Shown: positions 1 through 7,615 of the stretch, piece after piece
Layout of the letters: the number at the start of each line of letters is the position of its first letter
Numbering within the stretch: position 1 is the stretch's first letter
DNA from: JAAZKA01 sp034926225
GTDB taxonomy: Bacteria > Bacillota > Clostridia > Oscillospirales > QAMX01
Assembly (NCBI GenBank): GCA_034926225.1
Contig: JAYFRF010000005.1
Coordinates: 1 to 64,000 of the forward strand
Length of the DNA: 64,000 bases
Direction of reading: 5' to 3'
Translations under genes and position numbers: made by a program
Notes under the pieces: model-generated
The model's input: the letters and a program-made list of their open reading frames with translations, nothing else
Databases searched by the model: none
Told to the model about the DNA's origin: nothing

Positions 1-1
1 T

Positions 2-220
2 ATAGAATCTGTACGCGTTGCAACTGAAGGTAACGACTGTGTCCTGCAGATTGTCTACAAGGTTATCGATAAACTTTGGAAACACGAAAACCTCTTGGTA
101 TCTGCGATTAGACCTTACCCCGGCGTTGGGGAATTGGAGAATATCACTGTTTCCCAGGAATTCAATTCAGGTCACGCCATTGGCGCTTGTCTTGGCACCT
201 CCCGCTGCACTGGGCAGTAA
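2..220 (+). CDS. 3' end of an unrecognised gene (5'-truncated by the window edge)
   Basis: An open frame enters from the left edge and runs 73 codons to a TAA at 218-220. It is followed 12 bases later by a strong intrinsic terminator, which supports this frame over an overlapping frame (18-263) that would read through the terminator. The visible peptide is mixed and moderately hydrophobic, with three cysteines, and ends in a Gly/Cys-rich tail (HAIGACLGTSRCTGQ). I do not recognise a family. It could be the C-terminus of a metabolic enzyme or of a mobile-element protein. Without the upstream sequence its function cannot be assigned. Confidence 0.45.
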   Translation: MESVRVATEGNDCVLQIVYKVIDKLWKHENLLVSAIRPYPGVGELENITVSQEFNSGHAIGACLGTSRCTGQ

Positions 221-232
221 TAAATTACTGCA

Positions 233-269
233 GGGATGCTTTTATAAAGCATCCCGTATATAATTTTTT
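233..269 (+). terminator. Intrinsic terminator
   Basis: A perfect 10-bp stem (233-242 with 246-255, loop of 3) is followed by an AT-rich tract ending in six T (264-269). It ends the partial gene at the left edge and separates it from the heptad-repeat gene starting at 287. Confidence 0.8.
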
Positions 270-286
270 ACCTATAGGTGATTATA

Positions 287-670
287 ATGGATATTGAACA
301 AACAAACTCTAATCATTCAGAACAGGATTCTGATATTCAGAAAAGAAACATTATTGAAGAAATGAATGCCTTAAATCAGCGGATGCAGAATCCATCAAAC
401 GAAATCTATAAAATATCTTCTTCATGGGATAAGCATTCTAATGCCCAAAGTAAAAATATTGAAATAATAGTAAAAGAAATGATGAATTATATTATAAAAA
501 TGGATAAAACCTTGACTAAAATGGATACTGCTTTGACCAAAATGGACACTGCCTTTACAAAGATGGATGCAACTTTGACTAAAATGGATACTGCCTTCGC
601 TAAAATTGAAACTGCTTATACTAATAATGGAATTGCAGATAAGCGTGGGACGAAACTAATTTGGTTTTGA
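287..670 (+). CDS. Small coiled-coil protein with six tandem heptads, function unknown
   Basis: This 127-residue protein is low-GC compared with the rest of the window. I chose the ATG at 287 because an AGGTG Shine-Dalgarno-like sequence lies 6 bases upstream; a GTG at 278 would sit on that motif. The N-terminal ~60 residues are polar and helical. From about residue 71 there are six near-identical heptads of the form KMDTALT, with Met and Leu/Phe at regular core positions. This is a textbook short coiled coil. There is no signal peptide or membrane segment. The codons of each heptad are also repeated, so the array arose by tandem duplication of a 21-bp unit. No named family is recognised. It resembles small phage or mobile-element coiled-coil proteins only in a general way. 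Confidence 0.6.
   Translation: MDIEQTNSNHSEQDSDIQKRNIIEEMNALNQRMQNPSNEIYKISSSWDKHSNAQSKNIEIIVKEMMNYIIKMDKTLTKMDTALTKMDTAFTKMDATLTKMDTAFAKIETAYTNNGIADKRGTKLIWF
497..622 (+). repeat. Six tandem 21-bp repeats
   Basis: Six consecutive in-frame 21-base units (consensus amino acids KMDTALT) lie inside the heptad-repeat gene. Units differ mainly at third positions and at the Leu/Phe core codon. Copy number may vary between strains. Confidence 0.8.
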
Positions 671-677
671 TTTCCAC

Positions 678-896
678 CTAGACCAAGAGATCAGCTATAT
701 GGTGCTCCTCCGGGGTTTTGTCCAACCGTAAACTTTTGAAAACCGGCTGGCACAATGACCCCGACATATCTTTCTTCATATATCTGACGGTGCATGTGTA
801 GGCAGTCTCGAGCCACACGACTTCACTATCGTTCATCCCGGGGAAAAGCGGAGAGTTCGCTTTTCCCACTTTTTGTAAGGTCTGGTAATACCCTTG
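678..896 (-). pseudogene. 3' remnant of an ATP-dependent DNA ligase gene (LigD-type C-terminus)
   Basis: Read on the minus strand, the frame gives NSPLFPGMNDSEVVWLE, then CTVRYMKK, then QPVFKSLRLDKTPEE, and stops at 678-680. This order (a VWVEP-like motif, C-V-x-Y/F, P-x-F-x-G-L-R-x-DK) is that of the C-terminal OB-fold end of bacterial LigD-type ATP-dependent DNA ligases. Family-like sequence fades around 890 and an in-frame stop lies at 987-989. The adenylation domain with its catalytic lysine and the rest of the enzyme are absent. A GTG at 867-869 would give only 63 residues, so a working ligase is not possible. It is most likely a deletion scar. The assignment rests on remembered family motifs. 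Confidence 0.6.
841..874 (+). terminator. Possible intrinsic terminator inside the ligase remnant
   Basis: A perfect 10-bp stem (841-850 with 858-867) is followed by ACTTTTT. On the plus strand it could stop transcription coming from the heptad-repeat gene. It also overlaps codons of the ligase remnant, so it may be coincidental. Confidence 0.4.
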
Positions 897-999
897 CCTT
901 CCGGACGGGAAAGAGTAGATGGGCAGACTTATCCGCGCTTCCGGGCTTATGCGTCCGAAGTGGGACGAACGTCGCTGAGCGCAGAACTACGGTGAAATA

Positions 1000-1866
1000 T
1001 CACTTTTGTTTCAACAGCCAGCGGGCGTGGTATTCCTCAGCGGACACATCGTCCTTGAGTATTTTTAACGCCCCGGCCATTTTCTCCACGGCGTATTTCA
1101 CTGCGCTGCGTCCTATGCGCTCGTTGTTACCGTCGTGAGCATCCGATGAATAGGAGTTGGGGTAATTGGCCATCCAGGCAAAGGGTGTATAATATCCGGC
1201 TTGCGTCAAACGATCCATATAATGGGTAGAAGCGCCGCTTTCATCGTTTACTTTTGTAAGGTCCACCAGTTCCGGATGCAGGCCGAGCATTATTGCTGTT
1301 TCCATCAGGCAGCCGTGTCCTGATACCGTATTTGTTTTGATATAATTACGCAGTGTGGCGATGTCTTCGTCGGTCAGCTCTGGGAAATAGTCCCTGTCGC
1401 CTGCATCAATGATGTCCAGCATGTCCTGCACCTTTGGCCAGGCGGATGACGCACTATAAACAAACACCATATAGTCATTCTTTTTGTATAAAACACTGCG
1501 GGCAAAGTTGTTCAACATCGCCGTATTGCCGCCGTGTCCTGACACCAACACGATCTTTTTGAAGCCGTTTCTGCCCATTTCGGCACAGGATTCCGTTAAA
1601 ATGTCGAATAGTAACTTGGAAGAAAATATGATCGTGCCCGGAAACTCACCCGCGCCTTGTTTTTCGCCGAAGTACATCTTGGGAAAAACACAAACGGGTT
1701 CTTTCTCCGCCGCAAGCTCCAGTACGCCAGAAGAATGGAGCACATCACACCCTAACGGCAGGTGCAGCCCATGTTTTTCGACGCAGCCGACCGCCATGGC
1801 GCACACGCCTTTCGACAATTCTATTGCCGGTACAAACTGATCTGCCCGTAGATTCTCCCAAAGCAT
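1000..1866 (-). CDS. Creatininase family amidohydrolase
   Basis: This 288-residue protein belongs to the creatininase/creatinine amidohydrolase family: cytoplasmic, metal-dependent amidases acting on cyclic amides (creatinine, or formamide intermediates such as that handled by MftE). Visible metal-site motifs are GCVEKHGLHLPLGCD near residue 30 (E and H), SGHGGN near residue 110, and GHGCLMET near residue 185, which matches the family GHAGxxET. Length is close to the usual 240-270. I chose the second ATG at 1866 because AGGGGAG then lies 6 bases upstream; the ATG at 1872 would abut it. It lies 19 bases downstream of a clipped regulator-like ORF and probably shares its promoter. The natural substrate cannot be told from sequence. 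Confidence 0.88.
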   Translation of the reverse strand: MLWENLRADQFVPAIELSKGVCAMAVGCVEKHGLHLPLGCDVLHSSGVLELAAEKEPVCVFPKMYFGEKQGAGEFPGTIIFSSKLLFDILTESCAEMGRNGFKKIVLVSGHGGNTAMLNNFARSVLYKKNDYMVFVYSASSAWPKVQDMLDIIDAGDRDYFPELTDEDIATLRNYIKTNTVSGHGCLMETAIMLGLHPELVDLTKVNDESGASTHYMDRLTQAGYYTPFAWMANYPNSYSSDAHDGNNERIGRSAVKYAVEKMAGALKILKDDVSAEEYHARWLLKQK

Positions 1867-1885
1867 TGCCATCTCCCCTTATCTG

Positions 1886-2011
1886 TCACTTTTTTGACTC
1901 CGCGTGGGCCTGTATGATTTCCTTCCGGCCTTTCGGAACACGCACTTTGATTTCATCGATTTTGTTCTCGATATAACGCTTAACGGCTTCTTTTTGAGCT
2001 TTGGCAGCCAA
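1886..2011 (-). CDS. Short ribbon-helix-helix-like protein, apparently clipped
   Basis: This 41-residue ORF has KAQKEAVKRYIENKIDEIKVRVPKG followed by KEIIQAHAESKK and a stop (split here; see 1886-2011). The IxVRVPKGxKxxIQAHA pattern is that of small Arc/RHH-type DNA-binding proteins of Bacillota, in which the beta strand (KVRVPKG) contacts DNA. Those normally continue for 10-30 more residues with a second helix (GxSxNxF), which is missing here. A run of six A just before the stop (minus strand) suggests a frameshift. I prefer a TTG start at 2011 because GGAGG lies 8 bases upstream; an ATG at 2026 has no ribosome site. The promoter upstream carries a long inverted repeat, so autoregulation was or is possible. 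Confidence 0.5.
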   Translation of the reverse strand: MAAKAQKEAVKRYIENKIDEIKVRVPKGRKEIIQAHAESKK

Positions 2012-2066
2012 GGTATTTGCCTCCATCGGGGCAACGGTTGTATTGTGTCTATAGTTCGATGGCAGC

Positions 2067-2095
2067 ATTATAGCAAAACAATGTATATGTGTCCA
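2067..2095 (-). promoter_or_regulatory. Sigma-A-type promoter for the RHH-like ORF and creatininase gene
   Basis: On the minus strand a TGGACA -35 box (2090-2095) and a perfect TATAAT -10 box (2067-2072) are separated by 17 bases. It lies about 55 bases upstream of the TTG start. Confidence 0.75.
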
Positions 2096-2107
2096 TATAC
2101 ATTGTTT
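2076..2107. promoter_or_regulatory. 14-bp perfect inverted repeat, probable operator
   Basis: Arms at 2076-2089 and 2094-2107 are perfectly complementary (14 of 14) around TGTC. The element covers the -35 box and most of the spacer of the promoter at 2067-2095, the position expected of a repressor operator. The ATGTATATG half-site resembles operators of GntR- or PadR-type repressors in a general way. No such repressor is encoded nearby except the clipped RHH-like ORF. Confidence 0.7.
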
Positions 2108-2235
2108 ACAATTATATACCCATATAATAGGCAATTTGCATATTGATAGCGGAACGATTCCCTGAACGCAAGCACGACAAGCCAGCCGCAGCCTGTCCTC
2201 AGCGATATCAAAACCCGCGTCGTCCTTACTTCGCG

Positions 2236-2949
2236 CTATAAATTCAGCGTTTCGTGTACCTTGGCACTGACCTGATCGCCGTCCGTACCGCATATTTCAA
2301 GAAGCCGCGTGCATTCTGTAAGCTTTTCGCCAAGCACAGTCACCGTATGCTTTCTCAGCGCGTCCGTTTTCGCAAGGCCCTCCAGCATCTCAAGCTTATA
2401 CGCCTTCATCTGCGCAATCAGTTTTTCAAGCTGATCCTGTAAATCTCGATTTCTTTCCTCCAGCCGGCGTATGCATTCCTGCGACTGCTCAAGCGCATGC
2501 GCGCTGTTCAGCGTTTTCGCCTGCAGTTCTCCGCGTTCCTCGCGCAGGACGGCAAGCTCTTCCTCGGCGCCCCGTGCACGCCGCAATTCCGTATCGAGAC
2601 GTTCGTTTTCCTGCTCCGTTGCCTCCGCCCGTTCCTTCAGCGTTTGCGCTTCCTGCATATATTGCGAAACGGATGCCTCGAGATTTGAGGTTTTTTCCTT
2701 TTCATTACTGAATTGCTCACGCCACGTGTCCGCTTCTTTTTGCCGTGTGTTCAGCAACGTTGAAAGCGTCTGCTGCTCGCGTTCCATCCTCTCGAGCTGC
2801 TCGTTCGTGCTTTCTCTGAGTTCCTCGATATATTCGTCTACTTTCCGAGGCTGGTATCCCATCAATACGCGTTTAAACCTTGTCTCGCGGTCTACCCGTA
2901 CACGCAGTTCGTCTACATAATTATTTGTCGTCTTTTCCTCTTCGTCCAT
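2236..2949 (-). CDS. DivIVA-domain coiled-coil protein at the end of the Tad operon
   Basis: This 237-residue protein is highly charged. An N-terminal DivIVA-like segment (residues ~18-55, with FKRVLMGYQPRKVDEYIEEL matching the family FxxxxrGYxxxeVDeFL signature) is followed by an almost continuous coiled coil to about residue 190. It has no signal peptide or membrane helix. DivIVA proteins sense negative membrane curvature and mark poles or septa. The gene overlaps the DUF192 gene by 29 bases and is the last member of the pilus operon. That suggests it positions the pilus machine, which is an inference. A general cell-division role cannot be excluded. Confidence 0.75.
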   Translation of the reverse strand: MDEEEKTTNNYVDELRVRVDRETRFKRVLMGYQPRKVDEYIEELRESTNEQLERMEREQQTLSTLLNTRQKEADTWREQFSNEKEKTSNLEASVSQYMQEAQTLKERAEATEQENERLDTELRRARGAEEELAVLREERGELQAKTLNSAHALEQSQECIRRLEERNRDLQDQLEKLIAQMKAYKLEMLEGLAKTDALRKHTVTVLGEKLTECTRLLEICGTDGDQVSAKVHETLNL

Positions 2950-3283
2950 GCTTCCTCACCTCTAACCGGTCGTTTTCTTTTATATGGTACTGTTCGATCG
3001 TGCCCGCCGGCAACTCCAAAACGCGGCGGCAGCTTCGAACGGCTTTGCACATCCGCCCCGGTTTTACATTTTCATCGATCCGCAGCACCGTATTGTCGCG
3101 ATCCAAATAAACAAGATCGAGGGGAACTTTCATACAGAAAGTATGAACCTGCGCGCACGGTGTTAAAAGAAGCGACAGCCCGGACTCCCGGCCGATCAAT
3201 CCTCGCAGCCGAAGGTAGGGATTGTTCGCGTCAATCGCGTTTACGACGGGACATCCGTCCTTAAAAATACCTGCAGTCCGCAT
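2921..3283 (-). CDS. DUF192 domain protein
   Basis: This 120-residue protein matches DUF192: RLRGLIGR near residue 27, the PCAQVHTFCMKVPLDLVYLD core near residue 42, and the RVLELPAG motif near residue 87. Members are usually 100-150 residues, often exported, and of unknown function. This copy has no clear signal peptide. GGAGG sits 5 bases before the ATG. It lies between tadC and the DivIVA-like gene, both spaced or overlapped as in one operon. DUF192 proteins are found near Tad clusters elsewhere, so a pilus-related role is plausible but unproven. Confidence 0.82.
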   Translation of the reverse strand: MRTAGIFKDGCPVVNAIDANNPYLRLRGLIGRESGLSLLLTPCAQVHTFCMKVPLDLVYLDRDNTVLRIDENVKPGRMCKAVRSCRRVLELPAGTIEQYHIKENDRLEVRKHGRRGKDDK

Positions 3284-3295
3284 ACGTTCCTCCGT

Positions 3296-4225
3296 TTATG
3301 AAAATGCCGCAATGATGCTCATGACAGCCGGGCCGAGGAGAATGATAAACATGACCGGAAAAATAAACATGACCGTCGGCATCATCATCTTGATCGGGGC
3401 CTTCTGCGCCTTCTCTTTGACGCGCTGCCTTCGTTCCTCGCGTACCCGGTCGGCCTGCGCGACCAATACTGTTTTCATCGATACGCCGAGTTGCTCCGCT
3501 TGAATCAACGCCGTTACAAACGTCGTAAGCTCTCTGACATCACAGCGATCCGCCATTTCCTTCATCGATATTTTCCTTGAAACGCCCATCTGAACATCCT
3601 TCACCGCGCCCATCAGCTCGGTCAGTACCACAGCGCGGCTTTTCGTCGAAAGGCGCTTGATCGCGGCGTCAAATCCGAGCCCCGCTTCCACGCTGACTAC
3701 TAAAAGATCCATCACGTCCGGCAGCTCCCGTAGGATTTGTTCCTTGCGGCGTTTAACGCGGCTCGCCAGCCAAAAGCGCGGAATAAGAATACACAGATAC
3801 ATCGGCAGTATCAGCAGAAAAAAACGGATGATCAATTGGGTATTGACTAATTGGAAGGCAAGAATTCCGGAAATCAACGCGATAACGGTCGCGACATTTT
3901 TGATCATCGTAAACTCGGATGCGTTTAACTGAATCCCGCCCGATTTCAATGTCCGGTCGAGTTTCTCCATGCCCCTGTTTGCTTTCGTATTTTTTGCCTG
4001 TTTCCTCGAGGCTTTGGACAGCAACGCCCGTAACTTAGCAATCGTCGGCTTTATGATGCGTTCCGTAAACGGTTTTTTAAGCTCCTCGTCGCTGTACTGT
4101 TTTTCCTTCTCAGATATTTGCCGAAGCCGTTTCTCGGTGCAGTCAAGCCGTCTGCCTACGCCCGCGAGCGAGGCAAGCAGGGTTAAAAAGACTGTGACCG
4201 CCGCTAAAAATACGATACCGCCCAT
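3296..4225 (-). CDS. tadC: Tad pilus inner-membrane platform protein TadC
   Basis: This 309-residue member of the type II secretion F family (T2SSF) has one N-terminal transmembrane helix (residues 4-22), a pair near residues 110-150, the conserved DVMDLLVVSVEAGLGFDAAIKR block near residue 175, and a hydrophobic C-terminal hairpin (~272-305). TadC pairs with TadB to form the membrane platform that converts TadA ATP hydrolysis into Flp pilin assembly. It is 8 bases downstream of tadB. Assignment as TadC rather than TadB rests on order and on the DLLVVSVEAGL signature. Confidence 0.9.
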   Translation of the reverse strand: MGGIVFLAAVTVFLTLLASLAGVGRRLDCTEKRLRQISEKEKQYSDEELKKPFTERIIKPTIAKLRALLSKASRKQAKNTKANRGMEKLDRTLKSGGIQLNASEFTMIKNVATVIALISGILAFQLVNTQLIIRFFLLILPMYLCILIPRFWLASRVKRRKEQILRELPDVMDLLVVSVEAGLGFDAAIKRLSTKSRAVVLTELMGAVKDVQMGVSRKISMKEMADRCDVRELTTFVTALIQAEQLGVSMKTVLVAQADRVREERRQRVKEKAQKAPIKMMMPTVMFIFPVMFIILLGPAVMSIIAAFS

Positions 4226-4233
4226 ATCGTCAC

Positions 4234-5157
4234 CTACATCTTGATATTTACAATCTTGCGCACGAATACGAAACCGATCATCTCCATTACCGCTGATACC
4301 GCGAGCATCAGCCGCCCGGCCGTTGTTGTAAAGAATGTATTGACGTATTCCGGATTGATAAACATCAATACCAATAGGAGAAACAACGGCAGGCCGCCGA
4401 TAATATAGCCGCTCATGGTTCCGGAAGCGGTTAACGTCTTGATTTCTCCGCGCATCCTGACTCGTTCGCCGATGGTTCCGGAGATGTTCTCAAGCACCTG
4501 CGCGAGATTCCCTCCGACCTGCTTTTGAATCAATACGGCTGAACAAATCAGCTCCAAATCCCCGTTTTCCGTCCTTTCAATCAGCCGGTTGAAGCTCGTC
4601 TCCATCGGCATACCCATCTGGCATTCCCGGGCTACGCAGGCAAATTCGCGCGAAATCGGTTCCGGCATCTCCGCCGCGATGTTCTGCATTGCCGTCAGGA
4701 ACGAAAGTCCCGCCCGCAGCGCGTTGCACATCACGGCCAGCGCATCCAGAAGCTGCCGGTCAAACATGGCAAGCCGTTTTGCGCGCTTAAATTTCACGAT
4801 ACCGATCGGCAATATCGCACCGATGACGCAGATACCGAGACACGCCGTCACGTTTACACCGGCCAAAAACGCGAGCACGGGGATCAGCGTGGCCGAGACA
4901 AACCAAATCGCAAAAAACTCCTCCGCGCGCAGCGCGATACCGGCCATATGAAGCTGATCGGCAAGCTTTTCGAGGTTTTTACGAGTTTTACCTTCCTCGA
5001 TATCTTTTTTTCGGCTTTTTTTCGGTTTCGGCTTTTCTTGCATCAGCTGCTCGATCCGCTCCCGCTCGCGCAGATTCCCTTTTCTCAGCACGTAAAAAAG
5101 CCCCATCGCCAACGCGAATACCGTGCAGCCGCCGCTGACGCAGATTAAAACCTCCAT
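4234..5157 (-). CDS. tadB: Tad pilus inner-membrane platform protein TadB
   Basis: This 307-residue T2SSF protein has an N-terminal helix (4-24), two central helices (~85-125), the ALRAGLSFLTAMQNIAAEMPEP block near residue 150, and two C-terminal helices (~253-300). The motif QVGGNLAQVLENIS near residue 215 is characteristic of GspF/TadB platform proteins. GGAGGG stands only 3 bases before the ATG, a short but workable spacing. The gene lies between tadA and tadC with 8-12 base gaps, so translation is probably coupled. Confidence 0.9.
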   Translation of the reverse strand: MEVLICVSGGCTVFALAMGLFYVLRKGNLRERERIEQLMQEKPKPKKSRKKDIEEGKTRKNLEKLADQLHMAGIALRAEEFFAIWFVSATLIPVLAFLAGVNVTACLGICVIGAILPIGIVKFKRAKRLAMFDRQLLDALAVMCNALRAGLSFLTAMQNIAAEMPEPISREFACVARECQMGMPMETSFNRLIERTENGDLELICSAVLIQKQVGGNLAQVLENISGTIGERVRMRGEIKTLTASGTMSGYIIGGLPLFLLLVLMFINPEYVNTFFTTTAGRLMLAVSAVMEMIGFVFVRKIVNIKM

Positions 5158-5169
5158 AATCCCTCCGTA

Positions 5170-6474
5170 TTACGCAAACCAGTCGTCACGTACGCCGACT
5201 CCGTTTTCCGCCAGCTTCTCGGTACAACGCGGCCGGATGCCGCGTGAGACAAAGTGCCCCATACGGCCGTTTGTATCGTATTCGTAGACAAACAGATCCT
5301 GCATTGTGATGACATCGCCTTCCATGCCAAGGATCTCGCTGATACTGACGATTTTACGCGATCCATCGCGTAAACGGGATTGCTGTACAATAATATCGAT
5401 CGCGCTTGCAATTTGCTGCCGGATCGCATTCAGCGGCAGATTCATACCCGCCATCAGCACCATGGTTTCCAAACGTGCCAGCATGTCGCGCGGCGTGTTC
5501 GCGTGGCCCGTGGTCATAGAACCGTCGTGGCCTGTATTCATCGCCTGCAGCATGTCGAGCGCTTCGCCGCCGCGAACCTCACCGACAATAATCCGGTCAG
5601 GACGCATACGCAGCGCGTTGCGCACCAGATCGCGTATGGCGATCTGCCCCTTCCCCTCCAGGTTTGGCGGACGGCTTTCAAGCGTGAGAACATGCTGCTG
5701 CCGGAGTTGAATTTCAGCCGCGTCCTCGATCGTAACAATGCGTTCGTCTTGCGGGATGTATGCGGACAGAACATTCAATAGTGTCGTTTTACCGCTGCCG
5801 GTACCGCCGGATACGACGACGTTGAGCCGGCCTTTTACGCAAGCCTCCAAAAATGACGCCATTTTCATCGTCAGCGAACCGAACCCTATTAAATTTTGAA
5901 TTGTCAGCGGGCTTTTTGAGAATTTTCGGATCGTCAGAAGCGGCCCCTTTAACGAAAGTGGGGGAATGACCGCGTTGACACGTGACCCGTCCGCAAGACG
6001 GGCGTCGACCATCGGCGTCGCTTCGTCGATGTGCCGTCCAAGAGGCGCGACAATCCGGTCGATGACGTTTAAAAGCTGCTCCTCGTCGATGAATGTCACG
6101 TCGCTTAAAGTCAGCTTGCCTTTCCGCTCGATATAAACCTGCTTCGGGCCGTTGACCATGATTTCACTGATGCTGTTGTCGGCTAACAGCTTTTCGAGGG
6201 GACCAAGCCCGCGGATCTGGTCGTACAGTTCGACTGCGAGCCTTCCTTTTTCCGGGCGCGCAAGCCCCGTGTCCTGTGTGTCGAGCACCGTTTCGATCAG
6301 ACTGCGCGTGTCCTGCTCTGAGAGCTTCCCTCCCTGCTTTTCCTCGCGGCGATTGAGCTGATCGACGACCTCCATATGAAGTCTGTCCCGAAGTACGGAA
6401 AATTCGTCCGATTTGTTTTCCATGAGCGCCGACTGTGCCGCCGGCGTCTTATCCATTTTTGCGAGCAAGCCCAT
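5170..6474 (-). CDS. tadA: Tad pilus assembly ATPase TadA/CpaF
   Basis: This 434-residue secretion ATPase of the VirB11/CpaF family forms a cytoplasmic hexamer that drives Flp pilus extension, and in some systems retraction. Visible features are an N-terminal three-helix region, the CpaF motif EIMVNGPKQVYIERKG (~104-119), Walker A GGTGSGKTT (~223-231), an aspartate box (IVTIEDAAEIQL, ~246-257), and Walker B with RIIVGEVRGGEALDMLQAMNTGHDGS (~300; split for reading). No second GspE- or PilT-like ATPase is present in the operon, so this one probably powers all movement. Spacing to tadZ is 3 bases. Confidence 0.95.
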   Translation of the reverse strand: MGLLAKMDKTPAAQSALMENKSDEFSVLRDRLHMEVVDQLNRREEKQGGKLSEQDTRSLIETVLDTQDTGLARPEKGRLAVELYDQIRGLGPLEKLLADNSISEIMVNGPKQVYIERKGKLTLSDVTFIDEEQLLNVIDRIVAPLGRHIDEATPMVDARLADGSRVNAVIPPLSLKGPLLTIRKFSKSPLTIQNLIGFGSLTMKMASFLEACVKGRLNVVVSGGTGSGKTTLLNVLSAYIPQDERIVTIEDAAEIQLRQQHVLTLESRPPNLEGKGQIAIRDLVRNALRMRPDRIIVGEVRGGEALDMLQAMNTGHDGSMTTGHANTPRDMLARLETMVLMAGMNLPLNAIRQQIASAIDIIVQQSRLRDGSRKIVSISEILGMEGDVITMQDLFVYEYDTNGRMGHFVSRGIRPRCTEKLAENGVGVRDDWFA

Positions 6475-6477
6475 GCC

Positions 6478-7611
6478 TTACCTCGTCTTCTCCGAAAGTG
6501 TTTTAGCGTGCGTACGGATCGCCTGCGCAAGCTTCGAACGTTTCTCTCCCAAAACCACCGGAATTCCGCGGTTGATTGCCCGCGTCGCCGTTTTCTGATC
6601 GTTCGGCAGTACAAACGAAACCTTTGTATCGAGAGTACTTTCTACATCACGCACGTTGATTGTTGAAATACCGTCCTTATTGATAACCGTTTCAACACGG
6701 TCGATCAGATTCAACACCTTCATGACTTTAAAGCAGGTCTTCGCGTTGCGTAGCGTGGATATATCCTCCGTAACGATAAAATAGATAATATTCGAGAGTT
6801 CCAGAGCCGCGATCGAGCAATCGTTGAACGCGGGCGCCATATCGACGATCAGATAGTCGTACTGCGAACGCAGTGTAGACAGGATCGCATCGACGTGCTC
6901 GGTACGCACAAGCTCGGCGTACTCCGGCCCGGACGGAGCAAGCAGCAGATTGACTCCGCTGTAGTGCCGAGCCATATAACTCTGAATCGTCTGAAGATCG
7001 AATTTGTTTTCCTCGATTAGTTCGGAAATTGAATCGGCTTTGGCAATATCCATAAACACGCCGACATCGCCGAATTGGAGATCCAGATCGATCAATGCTA
7101 CCTTCCTGCCTTGCGCGGCAAGCGAGCAGGCAAGATTCACGGCGATTGTTGTTTTACCGGTACCACCTTTCGGGCAGAAAACCGCGATGATATTCGACAG
7201 ATAGGCGTTCCCCTGCATCGTCGAAGCAGCGGCACGGTTACGTTCCCGAGAAACAGCGGAAAGTACCACGCGTTTAACGGTATCCGTACCTTCGTTTACA
7301 TTGATCACACGGGAGATTCCGACGCACATCGCTCGGTCGATCAGCGGTGCCGATACATCTTCGCAAATCAACACGATCGGGATGCTCGACCGCGTCATAT
7401 AAAGCCGCTCAGCGAAATCGAACTCAAGCTCCGGCTGCTTGGTCGTACAAATGACAAGCACGTCAGCCGGCTGTCCGCCCGCTTTCTGCAAGCCCGAGCT
7501 GTCCGGACGAAGCGTCGCGACTATTTTAATACTTTCGTCTTCCAGAAGCGTCGCAGCAGTACGCAGATCCTCCTGTGTAAATGCCGCGGTCATAACTGTA
7601 ATTTGTTCCAT
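6478..7611 (-). CDS. tadZ: Tad pilus localisation ATPase TadZ/CpaE
   Basis: This 377-residue protein has a receiver-like N-terminal domain (~1-120) and a MinD/ParA-type ATPase with the deviant Walker A KGGTGKTT at residues 148-155, then DLDLQFGDVG. TadZ/CpaE proteins dimerise on ATP and place the Tad apparatus at a focus, often a pole. I place the start at ATG 7611, four bases after the cpaB stop; longer in-frame starts up to 7695 would overlap cpaB by ~80 bases. The N-terminal domain appears to lack an obvious phospho-acceptor aspartate context, as is usual for CpaE pseudo-receivers. Confidence 0.92.
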   Translation of the reverse strand: MEQITVMTAAFTQEDLRTAATLLEDESIKIVATLRPDSSGLQKAGGQPADVLVICTTKQPELEFDFAERLYMTRSSIPIVLICEDVSAPLIDRAMCVGISRVINVNEGTDTVKRVVLSAVSRERNRAAASTMQGNAYLSNIIAVFCPKGGTGKTTIAVNLACSLAAQGRKVALIDLDLQFGDVGVFMDIAKADSISELIEENKFDLQTIQSYMARHYSGVNLLLAPSGPEYAELVRTEHVDAILSTLRSQYDYLIVDMAPAFNDCSIAALELSNIIYFIVTEDISTLRNAKTCFKVMKVLNLIDRVETVINKDGISTINVRDVESTLDTKVSFVLPNDQKTATRAINRGIPVVLGEKRSKLAQAIRTHAKTLSEKTR

Positions 7612-7615
7612 TTCT

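Noticed and set aside
18..263. An ATG-started frame of 81 codons at the left edge
   Set aside because: It reads through a strong terminator and overlaps a better frame (2-220) that ends just before it.
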